A stretch of 6,479 bases of DNA, from assembly GCA_001464165.1 (NCBI GenBank), contig LNEX01000212.1:1-6479 (forward strand), read 5' to 3'. Below, in pieces: positions 6,210 through 6,479 of the stretch (the first letter of the stretch is position 1; each line of letters starts with the position of its first letter). The position numbers and the translations under genes were made by a program. This DNA is from a bacterium Ga0077546 (GTDB taxonomy: Bacteria > Cyanobacteriota > Vampirovibrionia > Obscuribacterales > Obscuribacteraceae). The notes beneath the pieces are model-generated. The model saw only the letters and a program-made list of their open reading frames with translations. It was not told the DNA's origin and ran no database searches.

Positions 6210-6434
6210 TCTTACATCTGGCATTTAATACAAAATCGGTCCGATAAATCCCGAAACTGAAGAGCAAAAACACCCCGCCTCGAAGACATAGCGGAGTTCT
6301 ATGGCATTGTGCCGCTTCACAGGAGAAGCAACCATAGTATCTTGAGCAATAAGGAAACCATTGCAAGATTCCACTAAGAATTGCATTGAGAATTCAACTG
6401 CAAAGTTATAGAGGAAAACCCCAAGGAGCGAACT

Positions 6435-6479
6435 ATGACACTTTGTCCCATAGCTATGATGGTGCACTGCACAGGTTGC
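6435..6479 (+). CDS. Start of a cysteine-rich protein (3' end outside window)
   Basis: ATG 6435 is preceded by AAGGAG (6423-6428) at an ideal 6-base spacing, and the frame is open to the window edge for 15 codons: MTLCPIAMMVHCTGC. Cysteines at residues 4, 12 and 15 (C-x7-C-x2-C) suggest a metal-binding or Fe-S-type small protein. With so little sequence the family is not assigned. A weak promoter pair (TTGAGA 6386-6391, TATAGA 6407-6412, spacer only 15) lies in the 225-base gap upstream. The gap otherwise shows nothing I can support. Confidence 0.55.
   Translation, partial: MTLCPIAMMVHCTGC

Noticed and set aside
6235..6316. Palindrome ATCGGTCCGAT (6235-6245) and alternative GCGG/CCGC pairings (6276-6316), considered as terminator, operator or attenuator
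   Set aside because: The palindrome has no room for a hairpin loop, the other stems are only 4-5 base pairs, and no T-run is present.
6225..6467. 80-codon minus-strand open frame at the right end
   Set aside because: It needs a GTG start, reads unlike a folded protein, and overlaps a better-supported plus-strand start with an ideal ribosome binding site at 6423-6437.

Overview
The window reads as a bacterial chromosome segment of moderate G+C with compact genes, Shine-Dalgarno sites, several export signals and at least two TTG start codons. No sequence feature fixes the taxon. Secreted TPR proteins, exported multidomain proteins of unknown function and paralogous bacterial serpins would fit a Melainabacteria/Obscuribacterales-like or planctomycete-like genome, but that is a low-confidence guess from gene style.

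Layout. Bases 1-417 (+) hold the 3' end of a TPR-repeat gene. A well-formed promoter (449-477) follows, then a serpin gene starting at TTG 509 (509-1783, +). Convergent to it, on the minus strand, is about 1.85 kb of coding sequence now split into two open frames (3682-2807 and 2675-1836). The two frames look like one ancestral gene interrupted by an in-frame TGA and, about 80-90 bases later, a one-base frameshift. It would encode an N-terminally anchored or exported protein with a PsbP/Mog1-like domain, a thioredoxin-like domain and an unrecognised C-terminal domain. A divergent 255-base intergenic region with two extended -10 promoter candidates leads to a second, paralogous serpin (3938-5164, +, also TTG). 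An exported protein of unknown function (5184-6209, +) follows 19 bases later in an apparent operon. At the right edge, a good ribosome binding site precedes the first 15 codons of a cysteine-rich protein (6435 onward, +).

How the genes may work together. The two serpins keep the residues expected of inhibitory (suicide-substrate) serpins but differ in two informative places. Serpin 2 has a lipobox cysteine (predicted lipoprotein), while serpin 1 has serine at the same residue (predicted freely exported). At the predicted reactive-site P1, serpin 1 has Arg and serpin 2 has Thr. This suggests a duplicated protease-inhibitor pair with separate locations and separate target proteases. Nothing in the window identifies those proteases. 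The main points worth checking are the divergence of the serpin pair and the UGA/frameshift-split thioredoxin-like gene between them.
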